NCBI RefSeq assembly: GCF_030035675.1
Contig: NC_084482.1
Location: 218,573,943-218,637,942 of the forward strand
Length of the DNA stretch: 64,000 nucleotides
Reading direction: 5' to 3'
Source of the DNA: Rhineura floridana
Taxonomy: Eukaryota > Chordata > Lepidosauria > Squamata > Rhineuridae
A program made the position numbers and the translations under genes. Shown here one piece after another: positions 39,773 through 51,546 of the stretch. Under the pieces are notes generated by a model. It had not been told where the DNA came from. It was given only the letters and a program-made list of their open reading frames with translations, and ran no database searches. Within the stretch, counting starts at the first letter, position 1; each line of letters opens with the position of its first letter.

Positions 39773-40000
39773 CTTCACCCTTTCTTAAGAGAAATCCAGC
39801 ATTCAAATACTTCCATGGGGAGACTGCATTTTGATGAGAATGGGGAGCTGCCAGCCAACTTTGCTATTGAGAACTGGGTGATGTTTCCCAATAAGTCTCG
39901 GCTTGGAGTGAAAATTGGGAGTATAGGAAGAGAGGCGTCCGTTGACGTAAAGTTCACCATTAACCCGGAAGCCATTGTGTGGCCCAAGAGATTTAACAAG
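39773..40000 (+). pseudogene. V2R copy, exon 4
   Basis: 228 nt between 'gtcatactag' and GTAGGGG. It encodes LHPFLREIQHSNTSMGRLHF, '[20 protein letters not shown]' and '[13 protein letters not shown]'. Open, same length and phase as in the minus gene. Confidence 0.88.
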
Positions 40001-40087
40001 GTAGGGGACACTTTGTTCCACATGACATCTGCTAAACTGCCCTAGGCTCCTACTGGGAAAAAGGGCAGGATATAAATTCAATCAATC

Positions 40088-43000
40088 GGGGGGCATGGCC
40101 AGCAGGTCTACAAGATGGCTGCCTAGTTTTCCTGCTCTGCCTTCCTCCGGATAATGTTCCCAGATTAAACAACGTAACCTTTAAAATCTCACTTCTTATT
40201 ACATGTCAGACCCATTGGGGTATGCTACAGACCATTTCTAAAGCGAAAGAAGGCAGTTTAACAGGCTATTTTTGGCCATTAGATACAGACTGCCTGACAG
40301 CAGCAAAATGGCCAGCGGCCAAGAATATGGCGCCTGGTCAATCAAAAAACACCTATGCTATGACTCAAGAACCCAGGACTGCATTTCCTAACCTTTGTGA
40401 AGAATTAGCCACACAATTCAAATCCTTCAAGGAAGTAATGGAATGCAGTTGGGAAGCAAAATTAAAACCTTTAGAAGACAAAATGGAGACTTTTAGCAAC
40501 AGGCTGAAGCCTTGGATCTGGGGCTGGGATCTTCGTTGGACAAAGGTCACCAACTCAGGACCACAATAGGTGGATGAAAGTTTTTCCTTTCTTCTTTGTT
40601 TGCTTGTTTAACGTCTTTCAGATCAAAAATGAAAAAAATGAAATGGGAACTGGAAAGAACAGTGCATATATTTTTTTCTTTATGCATTGATTTAATTAGA
40701 CTTAATATAGTTTATCTGGAGGAGGGAGGGTTTTTTGGGGGATGGTTATACAGTATATTTTAGTTTTCTTTCTCTCAAGGAGTCTTCCCCTTATAACTTG
40801 CACACAAAGATGTGTGCAAGGTTTAGTTTTACAGCATGTGCCATGAGGCATGTGGCACAGACCTACAGTCAGCTTTCTCAGGTTGGATGTTTTGGGTTTG
40901 GATGGTTCTTAATATTTTTGTTTTTGGTCACTATGGGGTTTGTTGAGAGAGGTTAGGAATTGTTGGGAGGGTTAGAGAGGGGGCAGCCCAAAGGCACATA
41001 CTTCTGTTATCGCAACATTTAAGTTTATTTTCTTCAATTAGGAAGAAAGATGATGTAATCTCTTATTTACAATATATTTATGGGTGAATTAGATGGTAAA
41101 AATTGTTACACTTAATGTTAAGGGTTTAGGCCATGACTTCAAAAGGAAAAGTATTATGAGCTATGTAAAACAAATGCTCCTCTCAGTAATTTTTCCACAA
41201 GAAATTCATAATCCAAAACCAAAGGAAGCGTTGTTAAAGCATAGATATTTTGGCGAACAATTTTTGGCTGCTGGAACATCAAAAACACGGGGAGTTGCTA
41301 TAATTTTTAAGCGCAATTCCCCTTTCATGGTTCAAAAGATTTGGAGAGATCCAGAGGGACGTTCTCTTTTTGTAGCAGGATTGTTTGAGGGCAAGGAACA
41401 GTTAAACAAAGGGCAGATTTTTTAAAAGGGTGTTTAGAAAACGTTCCGAATTTCAACGTGGTCAATTAGTTACGGGAGTTAGTTAGTTATGGGAGGTGAT
41501 TTTTGTTGTGGTGTAAATTTGTATACTTGTTAAGCAGAGAACAACAGCGGTCTGAAATGCGTGTGTGCCAGTGTGCATGTGTGTGTTTACCTAAGTGAGC
41601 AGGCTTTCACCCTGCATTGAGATCCCTGAGACTTACGACTTAGTAAAATGCTACTTTATTTATAGAAATACATAGTAGATAGAAAGGCATGCCTAGTTCT
41701 AACTAACTAACTAAGTTGGAGGCGCAACGCCCAGGCTTGGGAATGGCCCTCATGGCTAGGAGAGAGACAGCAGAAACAAAGGTGTCTCCTCTCTCTTGGA
41801 CAGTCAGAGAAGAGAGGAAAGGGCGGAAGGAGGAGGGGCAGACAAGCTTCCCTTAAGACGTATCAGTCTAACAACGGAAGGAAGTCAGTCAGAGCATCAC
41901 AGGTAAAGGTAGGCAAGCCTGTCCATCTGGAGGACCCTAACTCTATCTCCCTTCTGGAACATAAACAAAAGAACAAAACAGGAGTTGCTCTTGCCCCACT
42001 TCCAACAATTTTAATATTAATATGAAGGAAATGGGTGCAGCCAATGTGAACCAGAATTCTAAAACTCAATCAAGGCTCCGGGGGAATAGGAAACATTTCA
42101 CATCCAATGCGGTCAAGAAGCAATTTTTTTGATTTATTGTGTCATCACTATTTAAAAGAGGTGTGGTCAGCAGTACACCCTAAAGTTGACAGCTTCACCT
42201 TTTTTCTCTTCAGTATACCACACGCATTGACGGCTAGATAGGATCCTCTTATCAGATACGCTTTTCCACTCCCTTATAGACACTTCAGTAAGGTCAATTA
42301 GAATAGCAAATCATGCTCCTGTAACAGCAGTCATTAAGGCAAACTGGCGCTTGCATCCATGACTGCTTACCTCATCACCCTGTAAAGACACATTAAAGGA
42401 AGCATTGGTTAATTATTTTCAGGAGAATGCTAATAGGTGCTCAATGGGAGGCAAGGAAAGCAGTAATTAGAGGAGTTTGTATATCATTTTGGCAGCTTGA
42501 AACAGGAGCAAGGGAATAACTTCCCAAATATGTGGAGTTTTACTATCATTGGGTGGGAATGGCATGAATGGGCTAAAAAAGACATGGGAAGGAGATTGGG
42601 GTGGCGAGATTGATGAAGAGGAGCGGAAGGTATTATGGAATAAATCACTTGTAAAGCACATTTTCTCCTCAGATACAGGAAGCTATGTTAAAGTGGCACA
42701 TAGGTGGTACCTGACACCTGTTCACTTGTCCAGAATCAACATGGCACATGCTCCCACGTGTTGGAGGGGGTGTACCACACTGGGGACTTATCATCACATG
42801 TGGTGGGGATGTGCTCGAGTGAGGCCTTTCTGGACCTGAGTCTTCGAGGAAATACAACACATCACTGCCTCAGTTCCAGAGAGGACTCCGCAACTCGCAG
42901 TTCTGAATCTTTTTTGTAGGAGTCAATAAAGATCTCAAAAATAAATCTCTGACAGGCTACTTACTAATGGCCACTAGGATTACACTTGCGACTTATTGGA

Positions 43001-43533
43001 AGGATCTAAGTGGAGCCACCTTGGAGCAAAGGTATCAAATGTTCTGGCATATGGCTTTCATGGAAAAATTAACAACTAAACTTCAGTGAGCGCAAGGTAC
43101 AACCAAAAACAGACAAATTTTTAGATACATACTACCCATTTGTAGCATACATTAACCAAAATGAACACAGGAAAAAGCCACCCTCATATTACGATCATAT
43201 TTGGAACACCTAAAAGTTACGATAACTTGGAGTTGTTTAAAAATGTTATTAATTCACCATTGACATCTGGTTGTTGTCTTCCTCAGAATGTTCTGTAAAG
43301 GTTTTGGCTGAGAACCTTTAACATCCACAAATAATAGATATGGAGACAGAATGTTTGTAAAATTTATAATCTAGAAAGTGCAAGGATGGGCAAGGGTGGG
43401 GTGGGGTATGTTGGGGGGAAAGGGTTAGTTATTTGTTATATTTTATTTATGCCTCTCTATTTCCAACAGTTGTATTGGTAATGGAAGATGTTTAATTTGA
43501 AAATCAATAAAATTATTTATAAAAATAAATAAA
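40088..43533 (+). mobile_element. L1 LINE, internally deleted
   Basis: Flanked by 'ataaattcaatcaatc' (40072-40087) and 'ataaattcagtcaatc' just after the A-rich end, so the ends are probably real. The 5' part 'ggggcatggccagcaggtct' is a UTR. ORF1 remnants lie near 40222-40569 ('FPNLCEELATQFKSFKEVME'). The ORF2 endonuclease start is at 41093 ('MVKIVTLNVKGLGHDFKRKS'), and the ORF2 C-terminus near 42700 ('YLTPVHLSRINMAHAPTCW', 'TYHHMWWGCARVRPFWT'). Most of the reverse transcriptase is gone; about 3.4 kb remain. An LTR-like segment is inserted at 41528-42007. Confidence 0.75.
41528..42007 (-). mobile_element. Possible solo LTR inside the L1
   Basis: About 480 bp unrelated to L1, starting TG and ending CA, with an AATAAA signal on the minus strand near 41660 and GC-richer flanks. 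It reads as a solo LTR in reverse. I could not find a clean target duplication, so both family and ends are tentative. Confidence 0.4.
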
Positions 43534-44159
43534 TAAATTCAGTCAATCAACCAACTCTAATTTGTTAAATAATTCATATTGCACTAAGACTCCAATCCTC
43601 TGCACGCTTCCCAGCGAGTTCTGTTGACTGTAGTGCAGGGCTGGAAACTCACAGCCCAGATGGTTTTCCCTACTACATCTTGCCCAGCGGCTGTGTTGCC
43701 CAGGAGCTCAGTTTGGCTTTGTTCCAAAGGGGCTGCCTGCCATTTTAATCTACCCAAAATGCAATCCCCTGGTCCGTGAAGCTATGACTTTAAGCCATTT
43801 CTATGATTGGGCAAAAAAAGCATGAAAACAATCCATTAGTCCCCCAGACATTTTTTTAAAAAATTGCGCATTCATTCACGATGCTTTGTGCTCATCATAC
43901 TATTGGGTTAGTCACACACGCTCCCTCTTTCAATATTGTCAGTGTCTGCATATGTTTTGGGGTGGTCACATTACTTCATTTCAAATCAGTGCATATCCCA
44001 TAGCTTCTCCTGAAATCCCACAATTTTTTCCATCACAAATTTTCTTGTTTATTTTTGTCCCACTTTTGTTGCACTATAGTCCCTCGGAACAGCAATAATG
44101 TGGTGGCACTGGGGAAGCATCGCAGAACAAATTAAAGCAGAATAATTCCATCACTAAAG
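43534..44159. other. Intron of V2R copy, nothing recognised
   Basis: AT-rich intron DNA before exon 5, without recognised genes or repeats. Confidence 0.35.
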
Positions 44160-44435
44160 ATCTCTTCTCGGTCGTCCCAGAGTGCAGGACACGGAATAAT
44201 GGGCTCAAGTTGCAGGAAGCCAGATTTTGACTGGACGTCAAGAAAAACTTCCTGTTAGAGCCATACGACAATGGAACCAGTTACCTAGAGAGGTAGTGGG
44301 CTCTCCGACACTGGAGGCATTCAAGAGGCAGCTGGACAGCCATCTGTCTGGAATGCTTTGATTTGGATTCCTGCATTGTGCAGGGGGTTGGACTAGATGG
44401 CCTTATAGGCCCCTTCCAACTCTACTATTCTATAT
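44160..44435 (+). repeat. CR1 LINE 3' end
   Basis: 'gtgcaggacacggaataatg', 'gaggcagctggacagccatc' and the tail 'ccaactctactattctata'. Confidence 0.75.
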
Positions 44436-44884
44436 TTGTATAAAGCACCATTATTAAGAACATGTTGCAGAAAACACCCACAATAAGGCACCAGACTGGA
44501 GGGGCCCTTTTTTCACAAATGTGCATCCCAGTTGAGTTTATCTTGAGCTTGAAACCTGTGAAATAACGTATGCTATATATAATGCTTTGGACTTTCTGAC
44601 ATCAGATCCCAGAAGTCATCAATCACTCTTCCAATGCCAATACATCCTAAAAGTACCCCAACACTTGTTAACAAGCCTTTCCTTTCCTAGCTGTGGCATC
44701 AGGCTTCCAGCCATTCCTGTGTCCCTTGCCCTCATGATGGTAACTCCTTGATGCTCACCCGGGGTCAGTGGGACTAGGGATCTTGTTGGGTCCTTTCCAA
44801 GGTTTACAAACAAATCCCATAGAAATGCAAATACTCCTAACAGTTTCCTGTTGATGCCCCTTCTTCTCTTTATGGTTAGATGTC
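44436..44884. other. Intron of V2R copy, nothing recognised
   Basis: No features beyond weak similarity to the intron 5' of exon 5 in the other copy near 3000-3100 ('tttcaagctgataatg', 'gatgcacatttgtg'). Confidence 0.35.
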
Positions 44885-46081
44885 AGTCTCAATGAGGAGA
44901 GACTGAAAGAACTGGGCATGTTTGGCCCTAAGAAGAAAAGACTGAGAGGAGATATGATAGCACTCTTCAAGTACCTGAAAGGTTGTCACACAGAGGAGGG
45001 CCGGGATCTCTTCTCGATATCCCAGAATGCAGGACACAGAATAATGGACTCATTACAGGAAGCCAGATTTTGACTTAACATCAGGGAAAACTTCCTGTTA
45101 AGAGTGGTACAACAATGGAACCAATTGTGTAAGGAGGTGGTGGGCTCTCCAACACTGGAGGCATTCATGAGGCTCTTGACAGCCACCTGTCAGAGATGCT
45201 TTGATTTGGATTCCTGAATTGAGCAGAGGGTTGGATGTGACACCCTTCCCTGGTTCTTCCTGTCATGTTCCCACCTGCTTGTGGCTACTGCCTTTCACTA
45301 GGCACCACCAGGGACACCACCAGTCCGGACCGTCCTTTATATGGTTTCTCACTCCGCTCTAGCACAGATCTCACTAGATCCCACTGCTAGGCAGCACCAC
45401 CAGTCACGTTCTATAACCAATACTCCCAGAGACTTTGCCTGAGTCTCTCTCTAGCTGGTTACTTTGTGACTGTGTGCCTATGCTATTCCCAACCCCCTTG
45501 TATCTTTATAGATAACGCATACAACTCTGGGTTGCTCTGGATACTTGACTTGTTACAATTCCTCCCTTCACCACTGCCACCATTAGATACTGTTTCCGTT
45601 CAGCCTTGGTAATTACCTTGCCCTCCCTTCTGGTCTGTATATTCCCCAGCCAAGGATCAGGCCTTTGGTAAACCAAATAAGTATTTATTAAGAATTAGAA
45701 ATAACAAGATTAGTTTTAGAATGTTTCACAAGCGTATGGTTTCATCTATTCCTGTTTTGTACTTGACTTATTATTAATCAGAACTCCAACTCCCTCTTTC
45801 TCCACACTCCTGACCTCCACCCTCAAACACCTCTTTCTCCACACTCCCAACATCCACCCCGATTCAACTGTCCTTCTTCCATTTATACTCCCAGCCATTC
45901 AAACGCTCAGCCAATCATCCAGCATTCTACTGCTCATGTACTCCCCCCTCCTCTTTCACTCCACTTACCATATGTCTTCTATATAACCAGCACTTACCAT
46001 ATTTACACTATAAGCAGGAACATCACCTTGGACTCTATGGTCTTAAAGGTGCCTTCCAACTCTACTATTCTATTATTCTAG
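44885..46081 (+). mobile_element. CR1 LINE 3' end, split by an LTR, abutting V2R exon 5
   Basis: The CR1 text 'gaggagagactgaaagaact' to 'gattcctgaattgagcagag' (44885-45236) resumes at 46027 as 'gactctatggtcttaaaggt' and ends 'tctactattctattattcta' at 46080. The next base completes the AG of the exon 5 acceptor. So the CR1 terminal repeat directly provides the pyrimidine tract of that splice site. Confidence 0.8.
45237..46026 (-). mobile_element. Probable solo LTR nested in CR1
   Basis: About 790 bp between the two CR1 halves, with the 5-bp repeat TTGGA at both borders. Read on the minus strand it has a TATA-like 'gggagtataaatgg' and downstream 'cttaataaatacttat' as polyadenylation signal. 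No internal retroviral genes. Younger than the CR1 it sits in; family not known. Confidence 0.6.
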
Positions 46082-46208
46082 ATGGTGCCTCGCTCCAGGT
46101 GTACCGAAAGCTGTTGCCCTGGATTTATGAAAGTGGCTCAAGAAGGAGAGCCGGTTTGCTGCTATGCGTGTGCTCCATGTGTGGAAGGGGCAATATCCAC
46201 AAAGGGAG
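46082..46208 (+). pseudogene. V2R copy, exon 5 (cysteine-rich domain)
   Basis: 127 nt, open, between 'ttattctag' and GTAGGT. It encodes [20 protein letters not shown], then '[20 protein letters not shown]'. Same length and phase as the minus-strand exon. The acceptor tract comes from a CR1 tail. Confidence 0.88.
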
Positions 46209-46651
46209 GTAGGTGACTGCAAGGGAGAGGGCATTTCTTAGGAGAATATAAGCAGGGCAAAAATTCATTCAGAAACATTTCTCTGTTAAGATTCCAATGG
46301 TATTTTTAAATGTGGATCCTTTCTTGGCTTCTGGATGTTTGATCTCCATTATTAATTGCAGTCCGTTGAGAGACATGAACTTGAGATACAAACTGTAAGA
46401 GACAAAGCAGGGAGAAGGTTTCAGACCATGTTGTACACCACTTTTATGGTTTTGATCACAGTGTCCACATGCTGCGCTTTACATTTGACTGGGACAGACT
46501 GATCTTTAAAAATATACATCTGTTCCCACTCTGGTTATTCTGAACTGTAAGCTTTAACTCCCAAACATTTATTTTATGGAAAGTAATAGATCAAAGAATA
46601 TTAATATAACATTCATATTCAGGTTACTGAAGCCTTTCCTATTCCTTGCAG

Positions 46652-47562
46652 ATGCAGAATATTGCACCAAATGTCTGGAAGATCAGTATCCAAACAAGGA
46701 CCGAGATCAGTGTGTCCCCAAGATTATAATCTTCCTGACTTATGAAGAATATTTGGGGATTCTCCTGGCTTCCTTTGCCCTGTTTTTGTCTGTAACCACA
46801 GGCTTTGTGTTAGGAATCTTCATTAAATTCCTAGAAACTCCAATAGTCAAAGGCAACAACCGTGATCTCTCCTACATCCTCCTCGTCTCACTTCTGCTTT
46901 CCTTTTTGTCCTCCTTCTTCTTCATTGGCAAGGCAAGGCAAGCCACCTGCCTTCTCCGACAAACGGCCTTCAGCATCATCTTCTCTGTTGCCATTTCTTC
47001 TCTTTTGGCAAAAACCATCACTGTGGTGCTGGCCTTCCTGGCCACAAAGCCAGGGAACAAAGTGAGGAAATGGCTGGGGAAGAGTTTGGCCAACTCCATT
47101 GTCGTTTCCTGCACCAGTGTCCAAGTTGTCATCTGCACCATCTGGCTGGGGATGTCGCCCCCATTCCCAGATTCTGACATGCATTCTCAACCTGGAGAGA
47201 TCATCCTGCAATGCAATGAAGGGTCTGTTGCCATGTTTTATGGTGCCCTTGGCTACATGGGCATCCTGGCTGCCATCTGCTTCATGGTGGCTTTTCTAGC
47301 CAGGAAGCTGCCAGGGGCCTTCAATGAAGCCAAGCTGATCACCTTCAGCATGCTGGTCTTCTGCAGTGTTTGGGTGTCCTTTGTGTCCACCTACCTGAGC
47401 ACGAAGGGGAAATATATGGTAGCCGTGCAGGTCTTCTCTATCTTGGCCTCCAGTGCTGGGCTTCTGGGCTGCATCTTCATTCCCAAGTGCTACATTATAG
47501 TACTCAGGCCTGATCTGAATACAAAGGAGCATCTAATAACCAAAACTAAAGATGGCATCTGA
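46652..47562 (+). pseudogene. V2R copy, exon 6 (seven-transmembrane domain and stop)
   Basis: 911 nt after acceptor 'attccttgcag'. The first codon is completed by exon 5 (D-A-E-Y-C-T-K-C). It encodes the end of the cysteine-rich linker ([18 protein letters not shown]), seven helices (starting about '[19 protein letters not shown]', '[19 protein letters not shown]', '[20 protein letters not shown]', '[18 protein letters not shown]', '[19 protein letters not shown]', '[18 protein letters not shown]', '[17 protein letters not shown]') and the V2R signature [17 protein letters not shown]. This exon is intact, with stop TGA at 47560-47562. The off-window exon of the minus gene should resemble it. 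Confidence 0.92.
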
Positions 47563-49079
47563 TTCTTTATATATTCCATTTTGACAATCCATGTTGTCTA
47601 GTACAGCAGTAACAGAACCCACATATGTGTCTTGGGAATATAGCACCTTAGATATAAATTTATCTTCATCTTGCATAAATCATGAAATCATTAAAATGAA
47701 TGGACAATGACAGCAACTGCCACAAGCCCTTTGGGCTTATAACATGCATTGCTTTATCACAGCCTGATTCCCACTAGATACCTGATCAACCACACTAGTC
47801 TTTATGCTGTTCATGATCATCAGGGGTTGCTCTGAGTGATTTTTACACAATCTTATTTCTAATAAATAATTTGTAATTGTGGCAAACGGTGTCAACATCT
47901 TCTGTTTATTTGTACGACGCTTTAACACAAAAGTGTGCTCAAAGTAGATTACAGCATTATCAAATGAAAACTAAGAATCCAAACACGTATTAGAAACAAT
48001 TAGAAATCATCACGACGCCAGTATGTACAAAACAAACCATTCAACATTGCATTAAAACAATACAAATAAGCTAATCGAAATTTTAATAGATTAAACTAAA
48101 CCAAAGAATAATACCGACAGAAAAACCAGAATAGTAGCATAGTCAAGAAACAGAAGAGTAGCATACAAAACATCACTCTGTTCCAGGTGACGCACTTGTA
48201 CCCAAAGTCTTTGGATCTGAGACTCAATCTTTGAACATCCAGGACCCCCACCCTATCCCTCCCCAGCAGTTGTGCAGACACCCCCACCCTGGCTCTTACC
48301 CTGGGGACCCTTATGGCCACCATTATTCTGGGTTTTCACCCCACACAATTAGCAATAACTTTCCTTCCACATTCTCCCATCAAGCAACATTGATTCATCC
48401 AGGTTTAGGATCAGAAACAAGGTCTTAGGATGAAAAACCCCTCGTGGAGATCCCTAAAGTGCAACCATCCCCCCTTTAGTGTTTCCACTTTAGGAGTGAC
48501 CCGCTAGAGTCTGCCCGCCATGCTGGCACAGTCTGCCTTTTAAAGTTATTTCTTTGCAGAGATGCTTCCTCCAAGTCAACTGTCCAGCTGGGGCTAGTTA
48601 CAATTACTCTCACCAAATCAGCAACAAGGCCTCTCCTTCCACCCCTACTTTTCAAGAACCATTTGTTTTACCACTCACATTTCTTCTACTTTTTAAATGC
48701 TGTGCTTTTGTGCTGCAGAAATGGTTCTGTCCTGCAAGAAGCTAAGGACGGGATCTGTTGACAGTTTGAAAGCGTTTTGTCGCCCTAACAGTCTGGTATT
48801 GATTTGAGTTCGTTCTTTGTCTGCTAGCTGCTGTTTCTACTGATTTTTTTTTTACTTCGCAAGAAATATTGATATTAACATGAAAAATATTGATAAATTT
48901 ATCATTAATATTGGTATTTTAGAGCTGGGCTTTTTATTTTTAAAAAACCCTGTTTTTGAAAACAGTTGCTGAAAATCACTACATAAAAATATGATCCGCA
49001 ATGAGAGAGAATAAGCAAATTAATGGAGAATTCAGTACCAAATTGGAATTGGGCGGAATTCTAGCACATCCCTAAAATA
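47563..49079. other. 3' flank of the V2R copy, nothing else recognised
   Basis: Contains the candidate polyadenylation signal at 47861. No other gene or clear repeat; open frames here lack family features. Confidence 0.4.
47861..47866 (+). terminator. Candidate polyadenylation signal AATAAA
   Basis: The first AATAAA downstream of the V2R stop, about 300 bp on, within 'tttctaataaataatttg'. This would give a short 3' UTR. Position only; no supporting GU-rich element examined. Confidence 0.4.
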
Positions 49080-49410
49080 GGCTGTTAATTTCTGTTATCC
49101 AGAAATATGCCTGGCTACTCTCACATTCAGAAGGATTTTGATGACCTCTCTTTCAAACGCATCCCTCCCAGTCTTTTAGAGAGGAAAGAGCCTTTTTCTC
49201 TTCGGTTGTATATCTACTGTCCTATGAAGTGCTGATTTTAATTTTATAGTGTACAGATGTGGGTAAATTGAATATGTTATAATTGTATTTATATGTGTAT
49301 TTTAAAATTTTAATTATGTACGCCGCCTAGAGTGGCTGTTCATTCAGCCAGATAGGCGGCCTAAAATAAAATTTTATTATTTATTATTATTATTATTATT
49401 ATTCTCCATG
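49080..49410 (+). repeat. L2-clade 3' tail
   Basis: 'gtacgccgcctagagtggct' and 'gataggcggcctaaaataaa' followed by an ATT repeat at 49370-49402. Confidence 0.6.
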
Positions 49411-49609
49411 TTGTGCTTTTCAACCACTTTCCAGCCTCCCAACTCTTCTGCACTGAAACACATTGGAGCACATTTGCCAATTTGCTTTCAAAATATTGTC
49501 TAACACATAACTATCTTGTGTGAAAATGGCAAGACGGGCTATTGTGATCTGTGGCTTTCTTCCCCCCCCCCGCCTTTCTTTATTGTAAAAAAAAAAGGAA
49601 AAAAACAGG

Positions 49610-50040
49610 GATGGATGGTGGCATAAAGTAACGTGACAAAACAGTTCAAAAGCAAATTATGAATCTTCTTATGTTTTCTCAAAAGGCCTGGTGTTTAGAG
49701 GTATAGAAAATAAAGTCCCACCATACCACATTAAATGTCTCTGGTTTAGCTCTGCCTTGAATAGATCATAAATATTTTTTTCTAAAATGGCAACATTCCA
49801 GGTATTCTTATACCAAATGGAAATGTTCAAATTATCTGACGTTTTGCATGTTTGAGGAAATGAAAGACAAGCAGGAAATAAGAGACACATTACAAGATCT
49901 TTAAATAAAATATCAATCAAAAAAGGCACAACTGGGGTAACATCTGAATAGGAACGTGGTAAATTTTAGATATTTCTTCAAAAATCTCAGCCCAGAAATG
50001 TTTTATCCAGGGGCACTACCACCATAGATGAAAACATGTA
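49610..50040 (-). repeat. L1 LINE ORF2 C-terminal fragment (reverse)
   Basis: The minus strand reads 'WIKHFWAEIFEEIS' and 'DNLNISIWYKNTWNVAILEK', matching the end of L1 ORF2. 5' truncated. Confidence 0.6.
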
Positions 50041-50079
50041 CCATGGGCCCCACACCACGTCCTATGTGAAGTATTTTCT

Positions 50080-50285
50080 TTTATTAATCCTGAATCTTCC
50101 AACATCCATCCAGCTTCATCGGATGTACGCGAGTTCTAGTGTTATGAGAGAGGGAGAAAAAAAATTCTCTATCCACATTTTCAATGCCATGCATAAGTTT
50201 ATGCATTCATATAATATCCCCTCTTGCTTGCCTTTGCTCTAAACTGAAAAGTCCCAAATACGGCAAACTTTCCTCATGGAGGAGT
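50080..50285 (-). repeat. CR1 fragment (reverse)
   Basis: Homologous to 56310-56510 ('cgcgagttctagtgttatga', 'atgccatgcataagttt'). Confidence 0.7.
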
Positions 50286-50737
50286 TGCTCCTTGCTGCAC
50301 TTTATAACCTAAAACTGAGGCTTACGCTGAGCTTGAGCTGAAAGCGGTGTCTACACATCAACTTCTCCACTACTTAAATCAGCACTGTGTAGATCTAGAT
50401 ATGTTGGGGGGGGGGAGTTAAATTTTCTCTTCCTAAGTGGGATTTCATCTAGGTTTCTGGTTGCTGATGGCTAGTTAAGGCAGCACAGGTGGAGATGTGG
50501 TGTAAAACCCCTATCACTTAAAGAGCATCTGTGTGTGTGTGTGTGTTACAGAGGGGGAGATGACTGGGACAGGACACCAAATAAAATCTACAGCTAAATA
50601 AGTTCCTATGACAAGCTTGGAGATGGCATTCAGTCAGTTTCCCAACCACTACTCTTGCAAGTTGCGTTTCACACATTTCATTTATCCTTGGCTCATTTCT
50701 GGCTAAGCACTCAAGCTTTATTTCGAACAGGAAAGCC

Positions 50738-50860
50738 ATTTGAACATAAGAACATAAGAACAGCCTGCTGGATCAGGCCAGTGCCCATCTAGTCCAGCAT
50801 CCTGTTCTCACAGTGGCCAACCAGGTGCCTGGGGGAAGGCTAACTTACAGATCAGCACAC
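50738..50860 (-). repeat. CR1 3' end (reverse)
   Basis: 'aacataagaacataagaaca' and 'gatcaggccagtgcccatct', the terminal repeat and 3' UTR of the same CR1 subfamily as 55951-57145. Confidence 0.8.
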
Positions 50861-51546
50861 AAAAGATGCAGAGGACCATCTTTCTGTTTATGGTTCTTTG
50901 CCCGATTTACAAAGGATGTGGATATTGTAGCATCCGACGTGCAATTTCTTCAGCTATCCTATCAAAAAACTGAATGCATCTTCTACTAGCTACAGGGCTT
51001 CTTTTCCATGTGGATTCATTATGCGTGGATGCTTTACTCAGGCACAGAGTTCTCCCACATGAAATCCATTTATATACTTCTTTCCTGTGTCGTTTTGCTT
51101 TGATGTTTTCTATTCTTAAAGGAGGTACTGCCCGTCTCTGAATTTAACGCTGGAATTAAAAAAAGAGAGAGACTTATTAACTCAGACCCTGGAGACAGCT
51201 GGGAAATTGGGGGGCGGGAGGAGAACAACCCCCAAACTACTCAAGAGAGACCAAAACAGAACTCCAAAGTCCATAGGTCAGCAAGATATTTATGAGACCC
51301 AAACAAAAATCACAGAAAGCTTTTGACACGCAACTCATCTTCACCTGAAAATCTGGCTCCACCCTAATTCCCTTCACTTTCCACCATTTACTGATATGAA
51401 GAAAAAATTAAGCATTGCACATTGTCCCAGACAGAGGGTGGCCTGTTCTCCAGCACCAGACACTCCACATTCAGGGCCGCGTGTTCCTGTGCAAGAGAAC
51501 ACATAGAAACGCACTGACCTCCCCTGCCCCCACCATTCAGAATCTG
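50861..51546. other. 3' flank of the zinc-finger gene
   Basis: Downstream of the stop on the minus strand. A minus-strand AATAAA lies farther on at 50717-50722 and is a possible polyadenylation site. Nothing else recognised. Confidence 0.35.

Larger units (their letters stand above)
33277..47562 (+). pseudogene. Vomeronasal type-2 receptor paralogue, exon 2 lost
   Basis: A second family C pheromone-receptor copy, head to head with the minus-strand gene. Exons seen: 1 (33277-33500), 3 (35878-36686), 4 (39773-40000), 5 (46082-46208) and 6 (46652-47562, stop TGA at 47560). Exon 2 (280 nt in the paralogue) is absent between exons 1 and 3; a retroviral fossil occupies part of that interval. Joining exon 1 (phase 2) to exon 3 (phase 0) would not keep frame. 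Exon 3 also lacks one base near 35902, after 'ttactgctca', relative to the paralogue. Everything downstream is open, including the full seven-helix exon, so inactivation is probably recent. The alternatives are an exon 2 lost in assembly or a base error. Confidence 0.8.

Noticed and set aside
39775-40081. Minus-strand ORFs over V2R exon 4, also mirrored at 8160-8406
   Set aside because: They recur in both paralogues only because the sense exon is conserved; there is no independent evidence of coding.
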